DNA of 64,000 bases from Deinococcus deserti VCD115 (GTDB lineage: Bacteria > Deinococcota > Deinococci > Deinococcales > Deinococcaceae): contig NC_012526.1 in NCBI RefSeq assembly GCF_000020685.1, positions 1,652,001 through 1,716,000 of the forward strand, in the 5' to 3' direction. The notes under the pieces were generated by a model, which searched no databases, was not told the origin of the DNA, and was given only the letters and a program-made list of their open reading frames with translations. Positions 52,448 to 62,199 of the stretch are shown in pieces (positions within the stretch are counted from its first letter, which is position 1; every line of letters begins with the position of its first letter). The translations under genes and the position numbers were made by a program.

Positions 52448-54052
52448 GTGACGCACCCCAAACGCACGATTATGCTTGGCCTTTTTCTGGGCCTGACGAC
52501 TCCTTCCAGTGCACAGGGTCTGGTTGAGGTCGTGACGACCACCAGCATCCAGAACACGCTGCTCCAGACTCCGGCTGTATCCCCCACCGTACCCAAGGTG
52601 CCTGCTCCTCCGGCGCCAGCAACTCCGGCTGAAACGGCCAGGCCGGCTGTGGCCATCACGCCCCTGACCGACGCGCAGCGCACCCTGCTTGCCCAGGCCC
52701 AGGCAGCGTTTCAGGCTGGTCAGTATGCTCAGGCCCGGACCGCCTTCGAGCGCCTTATTGCCCAGAACTACACACATCCCGAAGCGCATTTCGGGCTGGC
52801 CCTGACGCTGCTGGCCCAGAATGACGAAAAGGGCGCTGCGTTCGAGTTCACCCAGTTTCAGGCCCTTGCGCCAGATCGTTACGAAGGGCCATACAACCTT
52901 GGCGTGATCGCCACCCGTCAGGGCCGCTTTGATGAGGCCCTGCGCCTGTACACGGCCGCCCAGGGCCTGATGAAAGATCAGGCTCCGCCCGCCGCTCAGC
53001 GGCAGGTTCTTGAAGCGCTGGCGACCGAACAGGCCCGCCGGCTCGACTACGCCGCCCTGACCACCACCCTCGAAATGGTGGCCACGCTGGAGCCCGGCGA
53101 CCTGAATGCCCAGTTCCGTCTGGCACAGGCGCGGGCCCTCAGTGGTCAGGGCACGGCTGCGCTTCCCGGTATCTACGCTCTACTCCAACGTGCTCCAGCA
53201 CGCGTGGACGCAGCGTTGCTGCTGGCTGACATCTATGTCACCCAGGGGCTGCCGGACCGTGCCGTACGTGAACTCGACGCGGCCGCCGGCCGGGTAACCA
53301 ATGGTGGAGACCGCGCCCAGGTGCTGCTGCGTAAGGCCGACATCCTGGCAGCCCGGGGAGATACCCGTGGAGCTGTCCTGGCTGCCCAGGACGCCACGCG
53401 GGAAGACACCCGCAATGCGCTGGCGTTTGCCCGCCTGGGAGAACTCCGCGCTCAGCGGGGTGACCGGCCCGGAGCACTGACGGCCTACCAGAATGCTGTG
53501 AAACTTGCCCCGGACAGTGCGGCTTACCGCACCGGGCTGGCCGCCGTACGGCTGTCGCTCGGTCAGGCCGCACAAGCTGCCAAGGACGCAGCACAGGCCC
53601 TGAGGCTCACTCCCGACGCTTCTACCCTGGCCCGCGCCCTGTACATTCAGGGGGTCAGCGCCTATCAGCAGCGTCAGTACGCTCAGGCCCGGACGGCTCT
53701 GCAAAGCAGCCTGCGGCGCGTACCCAGTGCCGACACGGCACTCTGGCTGGGTTTGAGTGCCTACGCCCAGAAAGACTACGCCGCCGCCGTCAACGCCCTG
53801 GCCGAGAGTGTCAAACTCGATCCCACCCCCACAGCACGCCAGAATCTGGCCTCTGCCCTGCTGGCCACGGCCCGGTACCCTGAGGCGGAAGCCATCGCAC
53901 GGGGCCTCGTGACCGAGTCGCCCCGCCATGCCGAAGCCTGGTACCTGCTGGGGTTGGCACAGCGCTCCCAGCAGCGCACGGCCGAATCCAGACAGTCATT
54001 CAAGTCAGCGGCCAACCTGGGCCACGCCAAAGCCAAGGAGGCACTGAAATGA
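52448..54052 (+). CDS. Secreted or periplasmic TPR-repeat protein
   Basis: 534 residues. A signal peptide (residues 1-22, THPKRTIMLGLFLGLTTPSSA) is followed by a Pro/Ala-rich linker (about 45-75) and then by some twelve tetratricopeptide repeats, e.g. AQAAFQAGQYAQARTAFERL, FDEALRLYTAAQGL, ARTALQSSLRRVP. These form an adaptor scaffold. GTG 52448 has AGGAGG (52435-52440) 7 nt upstream. First gene of TPR-SPOR-rex-lipoprotein; its stop overlaps the SPOR gene by 4 nt. Envelope or cell-division assembly is a reasonable inference. Confidence 0.85.
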   Translation: MTHPKRTIMLGLFLGLTTPSSAQGLVEVVTTTSIQNTLLQTPAVSPTVPKVPAPPAPATPAETARPAVAITPLTDAQRTLLAQAQAAFQAGQYAQARTAFERLIAQNYTHPEAHFGLALTLLAQNDEKGAAFEFTQFQALAPDRYEGPYNLGVIATRQGRFDEALRLYTAAQGLMKDQAPPAAQRQVLEALATEQARRLDYAALTTTLEMVATLEPGDLNAQFRLAQARALSGQGTAALPGIYALLQRAPARVDAALLLADIYVTQGLPDRAVRELDAAAGRVTNGGDRAQVLLRKADILAARGDTRGAVLAAQDATREDTRNALAFARLGELRAQRGDRPGALTAYQNAVKLAPDSAAYRTGLAAVRLSLGQAAQAAKDAAQALRLTPDASTLARALYIQGVSAYQQRQYAQARTALQSSLRRVPSADTALWLGLSAYAQKDYAAAVNALAESVKLDPTPTARQNLASALLATARYPEAEAIARGLVTESPRHAEAWYLLGLAQRSQQRTAESRQSFKSAANLGHAKAKEALK

Positions 54053-55263
54053 GCCGTCCTAACGTAGCCGGATCTCGTCCCTCGCCGGGCATGGCACGCC
54101 GCTGGCCCGATCTGATGATCAGTGTGCTGGTGGTCCTGCTGCTGGGTGGGTTTGGTGCCCTGCTGATGAGGGGGAATAACTCAGCCGCAACCATCACCGC
54201 CGAGACGGAATCCTCGACAGCAGCCGTTGAAGCGGACATTCCTGCCGCCCCTGGCACAGACAACGTTTCCGCCACACCACCCAGTGAGCCCGCCGAAGCG
54301 GTGACACCTCCCACTTCTCCGGCGTCCGCCGCCCCCGAACCCGAACCGACGACCACAACGGAGGTGCCGGCACCAGCCACGACAGCCCCTGTAACCACGG
54401 AGGCCACGCCCGGCACCGACCCCGTCGCTGCTGCTCCTTTGCAGCCAGCGCCCACGGCAGCCGGGACCGAGAAGAGCGAGGTACCCAGCGCGGCCACCCT
54501 GCCCGAAACACCGGCGGCTCCAGTAACACCTCCAACCTCTTTAACTACTGGCAACGCTGCTGCAGAGACCATTACCATCAGCCCCCCGCCAGCCGCAGCA
54601 GTCCCCGCAGCTGAGCAGCGCGTCCCCCTGCGCAGCGACTACCGCATCAGCCTCGGGAGCTTTGGTACAGAACAGACGGTTCGCACCCAGACAGCCGGAG
54701 TCAGCGGACTGGGCTATACCGTGCACCCGATTGATCTGGGCGGTCAGTATGTCGCGCAGGTTGGCCCCTTTGCTGACGAGGCGACCGCCCGCCGTGCCCT
54801 CGCCGATATTCGGCGCGCGTTTCCATCTGCCGTGCTGTATCCCCCCCGGGGCGTCAGCCTGACCGGAGAAACGGCTCCTGCGCCCCAGACCCCTCAAACC
54901 CCCGCAGCGCAGGAGCCCGCGGCTCAAACTCAAACTCCCGCCGTACAGACGCCCGCACCTGCAACAGGCACCAATACGGCAGCAGCCACGCCAGCCCCTC
55001 CCCTGCCTGTGCCTGCCCCGGCCGAACCTGCAGCACCGCCATCCGCCAGCAGCCCGGCCTACCTGCAGGTTGGCGCCTTCGACCGCGTCGAAAGTGCTCA
55101 GACGCTGGTCGAGCAGCTGCGAGCCGCGGGGTTCACCCCCAGCGTTAACGCTCCGGAAGGCCGCAAGGTAACCGTGCTGGTTGGCCCCTTTAGTGGCACA
55201 GCCCTGACCGATGCCGAATCGAAGCTCAGCGCTGCCGGTCACGACTCGTTCCGGGTGCGTTGA
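54049..55263 (+). CDS. Membrane-anchored protein with two SPOR domains
   Basis: 404 residues. One membrane helix (about 22-45, LMISVLVVLLLGGFGALLM), then a long extracytoplasmic linker of Pro, Ala, Thr and Glu, first SPOR domain (about 200-275: YRISLGSFGTEQTVR, YVAQVGPFADEATARRAL), a second low-complexity linker, and a second SPOR domain at the C-terminus (YLQVGAFDRVESAQTLVEQL, VTVLVGPFSG). SPOR domains bind denuded glycan strands at the septum, so a cell-division role is likely. Two copies are unusual; most SPOR proteins have one. Coupled to the TPR gene by ATGA; rex starts 1 nt after its stop. Confidence 0.88.
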   Translation: MSRPNVAGSRPSPGMARRWPDLMISVLVVLLLGGFGALLMRGNNSAATITAETESSTAAVEADIPAAPGTDNVSATPPSEPAEAVTPPTSPASAAPEPEPTTTTEVPAPATTAPVTTEATPGTDPVAAAPLQPAPTAAGTEKSEVPSAATLPETPAAPVTPPTSLTTGNAAAETITISPPPAAAVPAAEQRVPLRSDYRISLGSFGTEQTVRTQTAGVSGLGYTVHPIDLGGQYVAQVGPFADEATARRALADIRRAFPSAVLYPPRGVSLTGETAPAPQTPQTPAAQEPAAQTQTPAVQTPAPATGTNTAAATPAPPLPVPAPAEPAAPPSASSPAYLQVGAFDRVESAQTLVEQLRAAGFTPSVNAPEGRKVTVLVGPFSGTALTDAESKLSAAGHDSFRVR

Positions 55264-55264
55264 T

Positions 55265-55963
55265 ATGGCTGATATTCCCACCGCCGCCATCAGCCGCCTC
55301 GTCACCTACCTGCGCATCCTCGAACAGCTTGAAGCGCAGGACATCAGCCGCACCAGCAGCACCGACCTTGCCGAACGCGCCGGCGTGACCGCCTTTCAGG
55401 TGCGTAAGGATCTGGCCTACTTCGGGCGCTTCGGAACCCGCGGGATGGGCTACACGGTGGCCATCCTCAAACGAGAACTGGTGCGCGTGCTGGGGCTCAA
55501 TCAGACCTGGAACGTGGTCATCATCGGGACCGGTCGCCTTGGACAGGCCATCGCCAACTACCCTGGCGCCAGCGACTATCAGTTTCAGTATGTGGCCCTG
55601 TTCGATGTCAACCCAGCCGTTATTGGTCAGCAGATTCGCGGCCTGACCGTGCAGCACATGAATGACCTTCGGTCCTTTGTAGAGGTCAACCGCGTCGACA
55701 TGGGGTTCCTGGCTGTTCCACCCGACCATGCCCAGGACGCCGCCCAGAGTCTGGTGGACGCAGGAGTTCGGGGCATCCTCAATTTTGCACCCGTTGTCAT
55801 TCAGCCCCGAACGCTGGAACGCGCGGGCCAGCATGAGCTCAGCGACGAATGGCGAAATGTCATCGTCGAAAACGTCGACTTCCTCGCCGGCATGAAACGC
55901 CTGGCCTTCTACATTCTCAACCCGCACTTAAAAGACGCCCCGAACTCGGAGGACCAAGAATGA
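55265..55963 (+). CDS. rex: Redox-sensing transcriptional repressor Rex
   Basis: 232 residues. Winged-helix N-terminus (about 1-80; ISRLVTYLRILEQL, VTAFQVRKDLAYFGRFGTRG) and a Rossmann NADH-sensing domain with GTGRLG (88-93) and a domain-swapped C-terminal helix. It represses fermentation/respiration genes until NADH/NAD+ rises. The start ATG 55265 is set by the family N-terminus. Within an operon of envelope proteins, its level will follow theirs; whether it controls this operon cannot be told, as no Rex box (TTGTGAAATTTTTCACAA-like) was seen upstream. Confidence 0.94.
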   Translation: MADIPTAAISRLVTYLRILEQLEAQDISRTSSTDLAERAGVTAFQVRKDLAYFGRFGTRGMGYTVAILKRELVRVLGLNQTWNVVIIGTGRLGQAIANYPGASDYQFQYVALFDVNPAVIGQQIRGLTVQHMNDLRSFVEVNRVDMGFLAVPPDHAQDAAQSLVDAGVRGILNFAPVVIQPRTLERAGQHELSDEWRNVIVENVDFLAGMKRLAFYILNPHLKDAPNSEDQE

Positions 55964-57861
55964 AGAAACTCGCCCTACTCTCCCTGCCCCTGATGCTTGC
56001 AGCCTGCAATGGTGGCAGCTCTACTCCAGGTGCGTCGGTCGTCAACGTTACTGCCGACAAAACAAGTGTCACCATGGCCTCCACCGACACGGCAGGCACA
56101 ACTACCTTCACCTTTACCAACAAGGCGGGCAGCCGCGAAGCAACCATCAACTCTGCCGTTCTTACCTGGAACGATCCCGCTACAAAGGCTGTCACCACAC
56201 AGACCGTCAATCTGGCCGCGTTTACTTTGCCAGCAGGGCTGACGTGCGCCGCCGTGGCAGCTAATCCCAGCGCCAGCTGCAACTTCAACGACGCAGGTAC
56301 TACGTACGCAGATCGCACGCTTACGCGGATCATCAATAACTCAGAGCTGTTCAGCAAGGTCCTCGCAGCTAACCCGAGCGTAACCGGACTTCCAGTCACC
56401 GTGCAGTTTAACAACGCCAATGCTCTGCCTTTTACTTTCACATCCATGAAACCATCTGAAGGAGGAGGCGTCGTTACAGCGCCTCCAAAGCCAGCCATCA
56501 TCGTCAACAACTCCAGCTACCAGACCAATCCAACTACTCCTATCAGCAACACGCTGAGCGTGACGGTGTCTGCAGGTGCAGCAGCAGGGGTGGGTCTAAA
56601 GCAGCTGATCCTGGAAGTAACGGATGCTAAGGGCATCGTGGACACGACCACGTACTCCAGCACTCAGGAGACCGTTACGTTCAACATCGACACCACGAAA
56701 TATCCAGATGGCGCTCTGAAGCTTCGCGCAATCGCCATCGACGCCCTGGACCGTCGGGGTGAGACTGCAAACATTACCACGGTGAATGTCGCCAACCAGG
56801 TCAGCCCCAGCATCCGCATTACAAACCCTGTGAATGGCGGCGAAGTGACAGGAATTGCGCCTATTGTGGTTCAGTTCCAGCAGAACAACACCCCCTTCAC
56901 ATTTGTGGACGGCAAGACCACCATTGAAGTTGTGGACTCGGGTGACCGTACCATCACCGTGCAGCAGGCCGACATCGTCAAAGTGAACGATGGACTTTGG
57001 GAAGCTCGCAGTCAGATTGATCTGAATTCTCCCCAGTATATCAATGGCACCTACACATTGCGCGCCAGGGCGAATGTCCAGTTGAGCGGGGCTACTAATA
57101 CAAGTACCATCATGACCACTAGTACTTTTGTCAACAAGTCCCGTGTTGATGAGGCACCAGCACTGAACATCCTTATGCCCGCTTATTATGGGGGCTCCAA
57201 TACCCTTCGTCCTGTTCTGACACGCAAAAGTGCCATTGTCGTTCAAGCCAGCGATAGCAACAATGTCCGGCAGATCAATCTGCGGTTTGTATGTAACCCG
57301 ACCGAGGTGCTGCCCGGCCAGAACTGCAATACCAACGTGTATAGCTACAACATTCCAGTCAACAAGGCAGGCATCCAATACCGTCTGTTTAACACGGGTG
57401 TACTGATGGACGGCGAGCCTTATCTTCCTGACGGCTATTACACAATGCGCGCGACCGCCACCGATGACACGAACTTCAGCAGCTTCCGCGAAATGAAAGT
57501 AGAAGTCAATCGAGCCAAGAATGGTATTGCAGGCCTGGGCTACAACCGTGCAACGACCTTTGAGCTTGCCGCAAGCAAGCTAACCCCTGCAGGCGCTCAG
57601 TGGCAGATAGACGGCACGACTGTCAACGAAACCCGCATCATTGAGTTGTTCTACAATTCCAATGATCAGGGCATTGCGCGTGAACTTCCCTCGGCTATTG
57701 GGATTGACACCTCAAGAACAGGGGACGCAGTTATTTCCAGCGGCCAGATTGTCTTCCCAGCTGCTGGCACGTATGCAACTTCGTTTGTTGTTCAGGACAT
57801 GATCACGGGAGTCGTAGAGTTCTACGACGGCGCAAACATCATTGCGACTACAAAACCATAA
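55960..57861 (+). CDS. Lipoprotein with Ig-like domains
   Basis: 633 residues. Lipoprotein signal MKKLALLSLPLMLAAC with lipid-modified Cys16 and a Gly/Ser linker. The rest is beta-rich, Thr/Asn/Val-rich, with several Ig-like repeats such as SIRITNPVNGGEVTG and VVQASDSNNVRQINLRFVC. Only two or three further Cys occur. GC content and codon use are lower than in the neighbours (many AAC, ACT, AAG), typical of surface proteins under different selection. ATG 55960 overlaps the rex stop; GGAGG is 7 nt upstream. Probably a cell-surface adhesive or structural protein; ligand unknown. Confidence 0.82.
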   Translation: MKKLALLSLPLMLAACNGGSSTPGASVVNVTADKTSVTMASTDTAGTTTFTFTNKAGSREATINSAVLTWNDPATKAVTTQTVNLAAFTLPAGLTCAAVAANPSASCNFNDAGTTYADRTLTRIINNSELFSKVLAANPSVTGLPVTVQFNNANALPFTFTSMKPSEGGGVVTAPPKPAIIVNNSSYQTNPTTPISNTLSVTVSAGAAAGVGLKQLILEVTDAKGIVDTTTYSSTQETVTFNIDTTKYPDGALKLRAIAIDALDRRGETANITTVNVANQVSPSIRITNPVNGGEVTGIAPIVVQFQQNNTPFTFVDGKTTIEVVDSGDRTITVQQADIVKVNDGLWEARSQIDLNSPQYINGTYTLRARANVQLSGATNTSTIMTTSTFVNKSRVDEAPALNILMPAYYGGSNTLRPVLTRKSAIVVQASDSNNVRQINLRFVCNPTEVLPGQNCNTNVYSYNIPVNKAGIQYRLFNTGVLMDGEPYLPDGYYTMRATATDDTNFSSFREMKVEVNRAKNGIAGLGYNRATTFELAASKLTPAGAQWQIDGTTVNETRIIELFYNSNDQGIARELPSAIGIDTSRTGDAVISSGQIVFPAAGTYATSFVVQDMITGVVEFYDGANIIATTKP

Positions 57862-57877
57862 TCTGAACTCAAAGAGG

Positions 57878-57909
57878 AAGGGGGGCACTACCGCGGTAGT
57901 GCCCCCCTT
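57878..57909. terminator. Bidirectional terminator (32-bp perfect palindrome)
   Basis: From 57878 to 57909 the sequence is its own reverse complement, with AA at one end and TT at the other and six G/C pairs at the base of the stem. It separates the lipoprotein gene (+) from the nucleotidase gene (-). Confidence 0.85.
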
Positions 57910-57919
57910 CGCATTGTTC

Positions 57920-59833
57920 TCAGTATTTGATCGCGTACTCCGCGAATCCGTCGTCACGCGTGCGCAGGAGCGTCGCGCCAGCGGGCAGGTACTTCTGGGC
58001 ATTCGGGCTGCTGACGTACAGGATTGTCGCGCCTGGGACTGGCGTGAGCTTCCAGTTATTGTCAGCCGTAGGGTTCACGGTCTTCTGCTCGGTGAAGTAC
58101 TTGACCAGCGCCTCACGGGTTTCGTCCGGCGCCTGCAGGATGATGTTTTTTCCATTCAGGCCTGGGAAGGAACCGCCGCCGCTGGCGCGGTAGTTGTTGG
58201 TGGCCACCACGAACTGCGCAGCCGGGTCAATCGGCTTGCCCTGGTACTGCAGGTTCTTGATGCGCCGGGCGTTGGGGTTGGCCAACTCGCCTCTGCTGTT
58301 ATACCGGCTGGGCTGGGTCACGTCGATTTCGTAGGTGACACCGTCGATGACATCAAAGTTGTAGGTGGGGAAGGATTCGTCTACCAGAGCCTGGGGCTCT
58401 TTCTTGCTGGGGTCAATCTGCTTGAACTGGCCAGCGCTGCGCTCCAGCCACTCCTGGACCTGTGCTCCAGTGACAAGCACCGCCTGAACCGTGTTCGGGT
58501 ACACGTACAAGTCTGCAACGTTCTTGATAGCTAAGGTTCCGGCAGGGATATCGGTGTAATAGCTGACTCCTCCGCGGCCGCCTGCCTTGAAGGGTGCGGC
58601 GGCGGACAGCACTGGCAGGTCCTTGTACTGCGTGTTGCTCAGCGCGGCCTTGACGTAAGCGGTCTGGGCATTGCTCACCAGCTGTACGCTGGGGTCATCC
58701 TGCACCAGTGCCCAGTAGGAGTTGATCGGGGCAGTCAGGTCAGCGACTTTGCTGCGCACAAAAGCCAGGGTTCCCTCGTGTGCCTGTTTGACGGCCGCAG
58801 CAATGCGCGGGTTTGGAGTGACCAGATTCTTCTTGGCGGTCTTGTCCCAGATCGGACGGATGGCGGCTGTGCCGTTAACAATAGTCCACTTCTGAGTTTT
58901 GCGGTCAAAGTTGAGTTTCAGGTCGATAATGCCCAGATCATTACCCCAGAAGCCGGCCATCACGACGGGCTTGCCGTTAATGGTGCCTTTGGTGATGTCC
59001 GCGCCGGGAATGCTCTTGTACACCGGGCCAGGGAACTCCTGGTGGCTGTGGCCGCTGAGGACCACGTCCAGTCCTGGAACCTTGGTCAGTTCCGTGGCGA
59101 CGTTCTCCTGCCCAGGCTGGTAATCGGCAGTGATGCCGCTGTGAGCAATAGCTATGACAATGTCGGCCCCTTGTGCTTTCATCTGCGGAATGAATTTGCG
59201 GGCAGTCTCGACAATGTCACGCGTGGTGACTTTACCTTCGAGGTGGCTCTTGTCCCACAACATGATCTGCGGGGGGAGCAAGCCGATGACACCGACGTTG
59301 ATGAAGTAGGGGCGGCCATTGGTGTCGTACACCAGCTTGCGCTGAATCATGTACGGCGTGAAGGCGTTTTTGTCATTGTCGGGGTTGTTGTCACCGTCAT
59401 TGAGATACACGTTCGCGCTGACGTACGGCATTGGCGCGCTTTTGAGAACCCGCTGGAGGTAGTCCAGGCCGTAGTTGAACTCGTGGTTGCCCAGGTTCCC
59501 CCCGTCGTAGCGCAATATGGCCATGGCGGCGTGGATGGGGTGCTTCTGGCCATCACGAAGCGGGTTGACGCGGGCAACGTAATCACCCAGGGGGTTGCCC
59601 TGAATCAGGTCGCCGTTGTCGTACAGCAGGGTGTTGCGCTTTTCCTTACGGGCGTTCTCGATAAGGGTGGCGGTGTACTCCAGGCCAAACTCGCCAGTGG
59701 GCTTGTCCTGGTAATAGTCGTACCCCAGCGCATTGCTGTGAAGGTCAGTGGTCTCAAGGATGCGCAGATCTACGGTCTGCGCGCCTGCCGTGCCCAGGAG
59801 CAGGGCAGCCATCAGGGCAAGTTGCTTTTGCAC
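57920..59833 (-). CDS. Secreted 2',3'-cyclic-nucleotide 2'-phosphodiesterase/3'-nucleotidase, CpdB-like
   Basis: 637 residues, exported by a signal peptide (QKQLALMAALLLGTAGAQ). Metallophosphatase motifs: LETTDLHSN, YDNGDLIQGNPLG, NLGNHEFNYGLDYL, AIAHSGI and LSGHSHQEFPGP; the C-terminal nucleotide-binding domain has NTVQAVLVTGAQVQEWLE and ATNNYRASGGGSFPGL. It frees phosphate and nucleosides from RNA breakdown products outside the cell. I propose GTG 59833, 7 nt after TATTCT; an ATG two codons upstream (59839) would lie too close to that box. Orientation is convergent with the lipoprotein gene. Confidence 0.92.
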   Translation of the reverse strand: MQKQLALMAALLLGTAGAQTVDLRILETTDLHSNALGYDYYQDKPTGEFGLEYTATLIENARKEKRNTLLYDNGDLIQGNPLGDYVARVNPLRDGQKHPIHAAMAILRYDGGNLGNHEFNYGLDYLQRVLKSAPMPYVSANVYLNDGDNNPDNDKNAFTPYMIQRKLVYDTNGRPYFINVGVIGLLPPQIMLWDKSHLEGKVTTRDIVETARKFIPQMKAQGADIVIAIAHSGITADYQPGQENVATELTKVPGLDVVLSGHSHQEFPGPVYKSIPGADITKGTINGKPVVMAGFWGNDLGIIDLKLNFDRKTQKWTIVNGTAAIRPIWDKTAKKNLVTPNPRIAAAVKQAHEGTLAFVRSKVADLTAPINSYWALVQDDPSVQLVSNAQTAYVKAALSNTQYKDLPVLSAAAPFKAGGRGGVSYYTDIPAGTLAIKNVADLYVYPNTVQAVLVTGAQVQEWLERSAGQFKQIDPSKKEPQALVDESFPTYNFDVIDGVTYEIDVTQPSRYNSRGELANPNARRIKNLQYQGKPIDPAAQFVVATNNYRASGGGSFPGLNGKNIILQAPDETREALVKYFTEQKTVNPTADNNWKLTPVPGATILYVSSPNAQKYLPAGATLLRTRDDGFAEYAIKY

Positions 59834-59840
59834 GCCCATC

Positions 59841-59885
59841 AGAATACGCCCTGGTGCCAGGACCATGTCCGCAATTGGACATGGT
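59841..59885 (-). promoter_or_regulatory. Nucleotidase promoter with 24-bp operator-like repeat
   Basis: TATTCT (59846-59841, minus) is 7 nt before the GTG. ACCATGTCC-6 nt-GGACATGGT (59862-59885) has perfect 9-bp arms over the place of the -35 box, where a repressor or a substitute activator would sit; the -35 itself is weak. A PhoB-like or other phosphate-responsive regulator is possible. Confidence 0.6.
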
Positions 59886-60092
59886 TGCCCGGCACCTTCC
59901 AGACCCCACAGCGCCTCCACCATCTCAGGCGTTCGGTCAAGCTCTGAAGGTGCCTTCAGCATCACCTGAGGCCCGCCAACTTCCCTGCGAGTGCAGGAAC
60001 ACCCATGCCCAGCCTTGGCGTGCCACGATTGACGTGCTAACGCGGGAGACTCAGAAGCGCCCACCGTTCTCCCCTGCGCGACGCCAACGAGT

Positions 60093-60749
60093 TCAGAGCG
60101 TAGAGGCCAGCCGCTCGAACAACGGGGGAACCGGTGGCCGGGCCGCCCCGTCCGACCAGGAAAAGCGCCGGTCCCGCACGGGTCCCTCCCCTACCCCCAT
60201 GCCTCGCGGAAACCGGGAGGTCAGGTCAAGTGTCGCCGGCATCTCCCGCACTTCTGGGAGTGACGCCAGAGCACGCTCTACTTCGCGGGCGTGGCCAAAG
60301 TGCATCAGGTGGAGCTGACCGTCGAGTGTCCAGGCAAAGCGAGCTCCTGACTGAAGCCCTGCTTCCGGGGTTGCAGATGCCACCACCTGTCGGCCCACCC
60401 GGCCGGGGCGCAAGCGGAGTGTTACTTCCAGTGCATCACCCAGCAGGCCAAAACTGCCGACAAAAGGCCGGGTCAGGTCATACCCCTGGACGTTCTTTAC
60501 GGTCCTGCCGCCCGCGTGCACTGTGCGGCCACTGGGCGCCTGAAAGGTGACCCCCAGAACCTCGGCTCCAAAGAAAAACGTCTGGGCGAAGCCGCCCCGG
60601 GCCACCAGTCCCCCGACGCCGCCGGGCAGTTCCACCGGCGGGAAGGGCGGATACAGCCCGGCAGGAAGGGCCGCGTAGACTTCCAGCAGCGGGGTATCAC
60701 CACTGACGGTCACGGTCTGGTCTCCGGGAGACAGCTCAAGAACCGGCAT
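60093..60749 (-). CDS. glcE: Glycolate oxidase subunit GlcE-like (FAD-binding)
   Basis: 218 residues, much shorter than E. coli GlcE (about 350): it keeps the FAD-binding core ([38 protein letters not shown]) and loses most of the C-terminal domain. AGGAG lies 6 nt before the ATG at 60749. Overlaps glcD by 14 nt. Third gene in transcription order glcF-glcD-glcE; together they oxidise glycolate (or lactate) to glyoxylate (or pyruvate). Confidence 0.88.
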   Translation of the reverse strand: MPVLELSPGDQTVTVSGDTPLLEVYAALPAGLYPPFPPVELPGGVGGLVARGGFAQTFFFGAEVLGVTFQAPSGRTVHAGGRTVKNVQGYDLTRPFVGSFGLLGDALEVTLRLRPGRVGRQVVASATPEAGLQSGARFAWTLDGQLHLMHFGHAREVERALASLPEVREMPATLDLTSRFPRGMGVGEGPVRDRRFSWSDGAARPPVPPLFERLASTL

Positions 60750-62199
60750 GCGCGGGCTCCTGGGAAGAAACGGCCGGAAGAGGATCGGGCAGCAGCTTGC
60801 CGGGGTTCAGGGCACCAGCGGGGTCCAGGGCTGCTTTCACGTCCCGCAGGGCGCTCATGGTAACCGGGTCAACTGCGTCATTCATAAAGGCTCGTTTCAT
60901 GGTGCCGATACCGTGCTCACCGCTCAGTACCCCGCCATAGCGGATAGCCACCAGGGCAATCCGGTGCGCCAGATCGTGCACGGCTTCCATGGATTCGCGC
61001 CGGGGATCGAAGAGGATGTTGGGGTGCAGGTTTCCGTCTCCGATGTGCCCGAACTGCACCAGATGAAATCCGCTGGCATCCCCTAGTGCCCGGATCTCGC
61101 GCACGACTTCCGGCAGGACACTGCGGGGCACCACGATGTCCTCGTTCATCCGCTGGGGGCGGATGCGGCCCAGGGCCGGCGACACGCTGCGCCGCGCCTG
61201 CCACAGGGCAGCGCTTTCGGCGTCGGTGGTGGCGCGGCGGACCTTTCCACCTGCCTCCACGCAGGCAGCTTCCACCAGGGCCAGTTCTTCCTGAACGGTT
61301 TCCAGGTCATCGCCGTCGGTGTCGACCAGCAGCACAGCTTCGGCGTCTCTCGGCAGGTCCAGGTGAAGAAAGTCCTCTACGGCGTTGGTGCAGGCGCGGT
61401 CCATAAATTCCAGCTTGCTGGGCACCGCGCCGGCAGCAATGGCCGCGCTGACGGCCTCGGCACATGCACCAACCTCTGCAAAGCTGGCCAGCAGGGTGCG
61501 GGTGTGTACCGGGGGCGGTGCCAGACGCAGGGTCGCGGAGGTAATCAGGCCCAGGGTGCCTTCGGACCCGATCAACAGGCCCGGCAGGTCATAGGCGTCC
61601 CGCTCGAGGGTATACACCTCGCCCTCCGCATCCACGAATTCCAGGCCGCGCACGTAATCACCCGTGACGCCGTACTTGAAACACAGCGGCCCCCCCGCAT
61701 TTTCCCCCAGATTCCCCCCGATGGTGCTGGTGCGGAAGCTGGCCGGATCAGGCGGATAGATCAGTCCATGTGGACGTGCCGCCTCGGTGACCTTCAGGGT
61801 AATGACCCCGGACTGGGCCACCGCCTCCCGCCTCTCTGGGAAAATCTGCAGGCCGGTCATGCGGGTAAATGACACCACGACCGCTTCCTCCATGGGGGCC
61901 GCGCCCCCGCTGAGGCCGCTGGCCGCGCCCCGGCCCACGATGGGGAGCCCCGCACGCCGGGCGGCTTTCACCACAGCCACCACATCGGCCGTACTTTCCG
62001 GCAGGACCACGCAGACCGGCGTCACCCCGAACTGAATGGCGTCGTAGCGGTAGTTCAGGCGCTCAGAAAGGCTGGACAGGACCTTGCGCGGCCCCAGCAG
62101 GCGGGTTAGTTCGGCTCCCAGCGGGTGCGCCTCGTTGCCTTCCGACCGGGGACGTGAGCGGCTGAGTCCTGGCTTCAGGCCCTGTTTTTCCGGGCTCAC
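60736..62199 (-). CDS. glcD: Glycolate oxidase subunit GlcD (FAD-linked oxidase)
   Basis: 487 residues. FAD_binding_4 domain with [47 protein letters not shown], then the oxidase C-terminal domain with [16 protein letters not shown] and [11 protein letters not shown] (substrate and metal His). Start GTG 62199 overlaps the glcF TGA (GTGA). The N-terminal 35 residues are variable. D-lactate dehydrogenases share this fold, but the FDE arrangement favours glycolate. Confidence 0.93.
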   Translation of the reverse strand: MSPEKQGLKPGLSRSRPRSEGNEAHPLGAELTRLLGPRKVLSSLSERLNYRYDAIQFGVTPVCVVLPESTADVVAVVKAARRAGLPIVGRGAASGLSGGAAPMEEAVVVSFTRMTGLQIFPERREAVAQSGVITLKVTEAARPHGLIYPPDPASFRTSTIGGNLGENAGGPLCFKYGVTGDYVRGLEFVDAEGEVYTLERDAYDLPGLLIGSEGTLGLITSATLRLAPPPVHTRTLLASFAEVGACAEAVSAAIAAGAVPSKLEFMDRACTNAVEDFLHLDLPRDAEAVLLVDTDGDDLETVQEELALVEAACVEAGGKVRRATTDAESAALWQARRSVSPALGRIRPQRMNEDIVVPRSVLPEVVREIRALGDASGFHLVQFGHIGDGNLHPNILFDPRRESMEAVHDLAHRIALVAIRYGGVLSGEHGIGTMKRAFMNDAVDPVTMSALRDVKAALDPAGALNPGKLLPDPLPAVSSQEPAHAGS

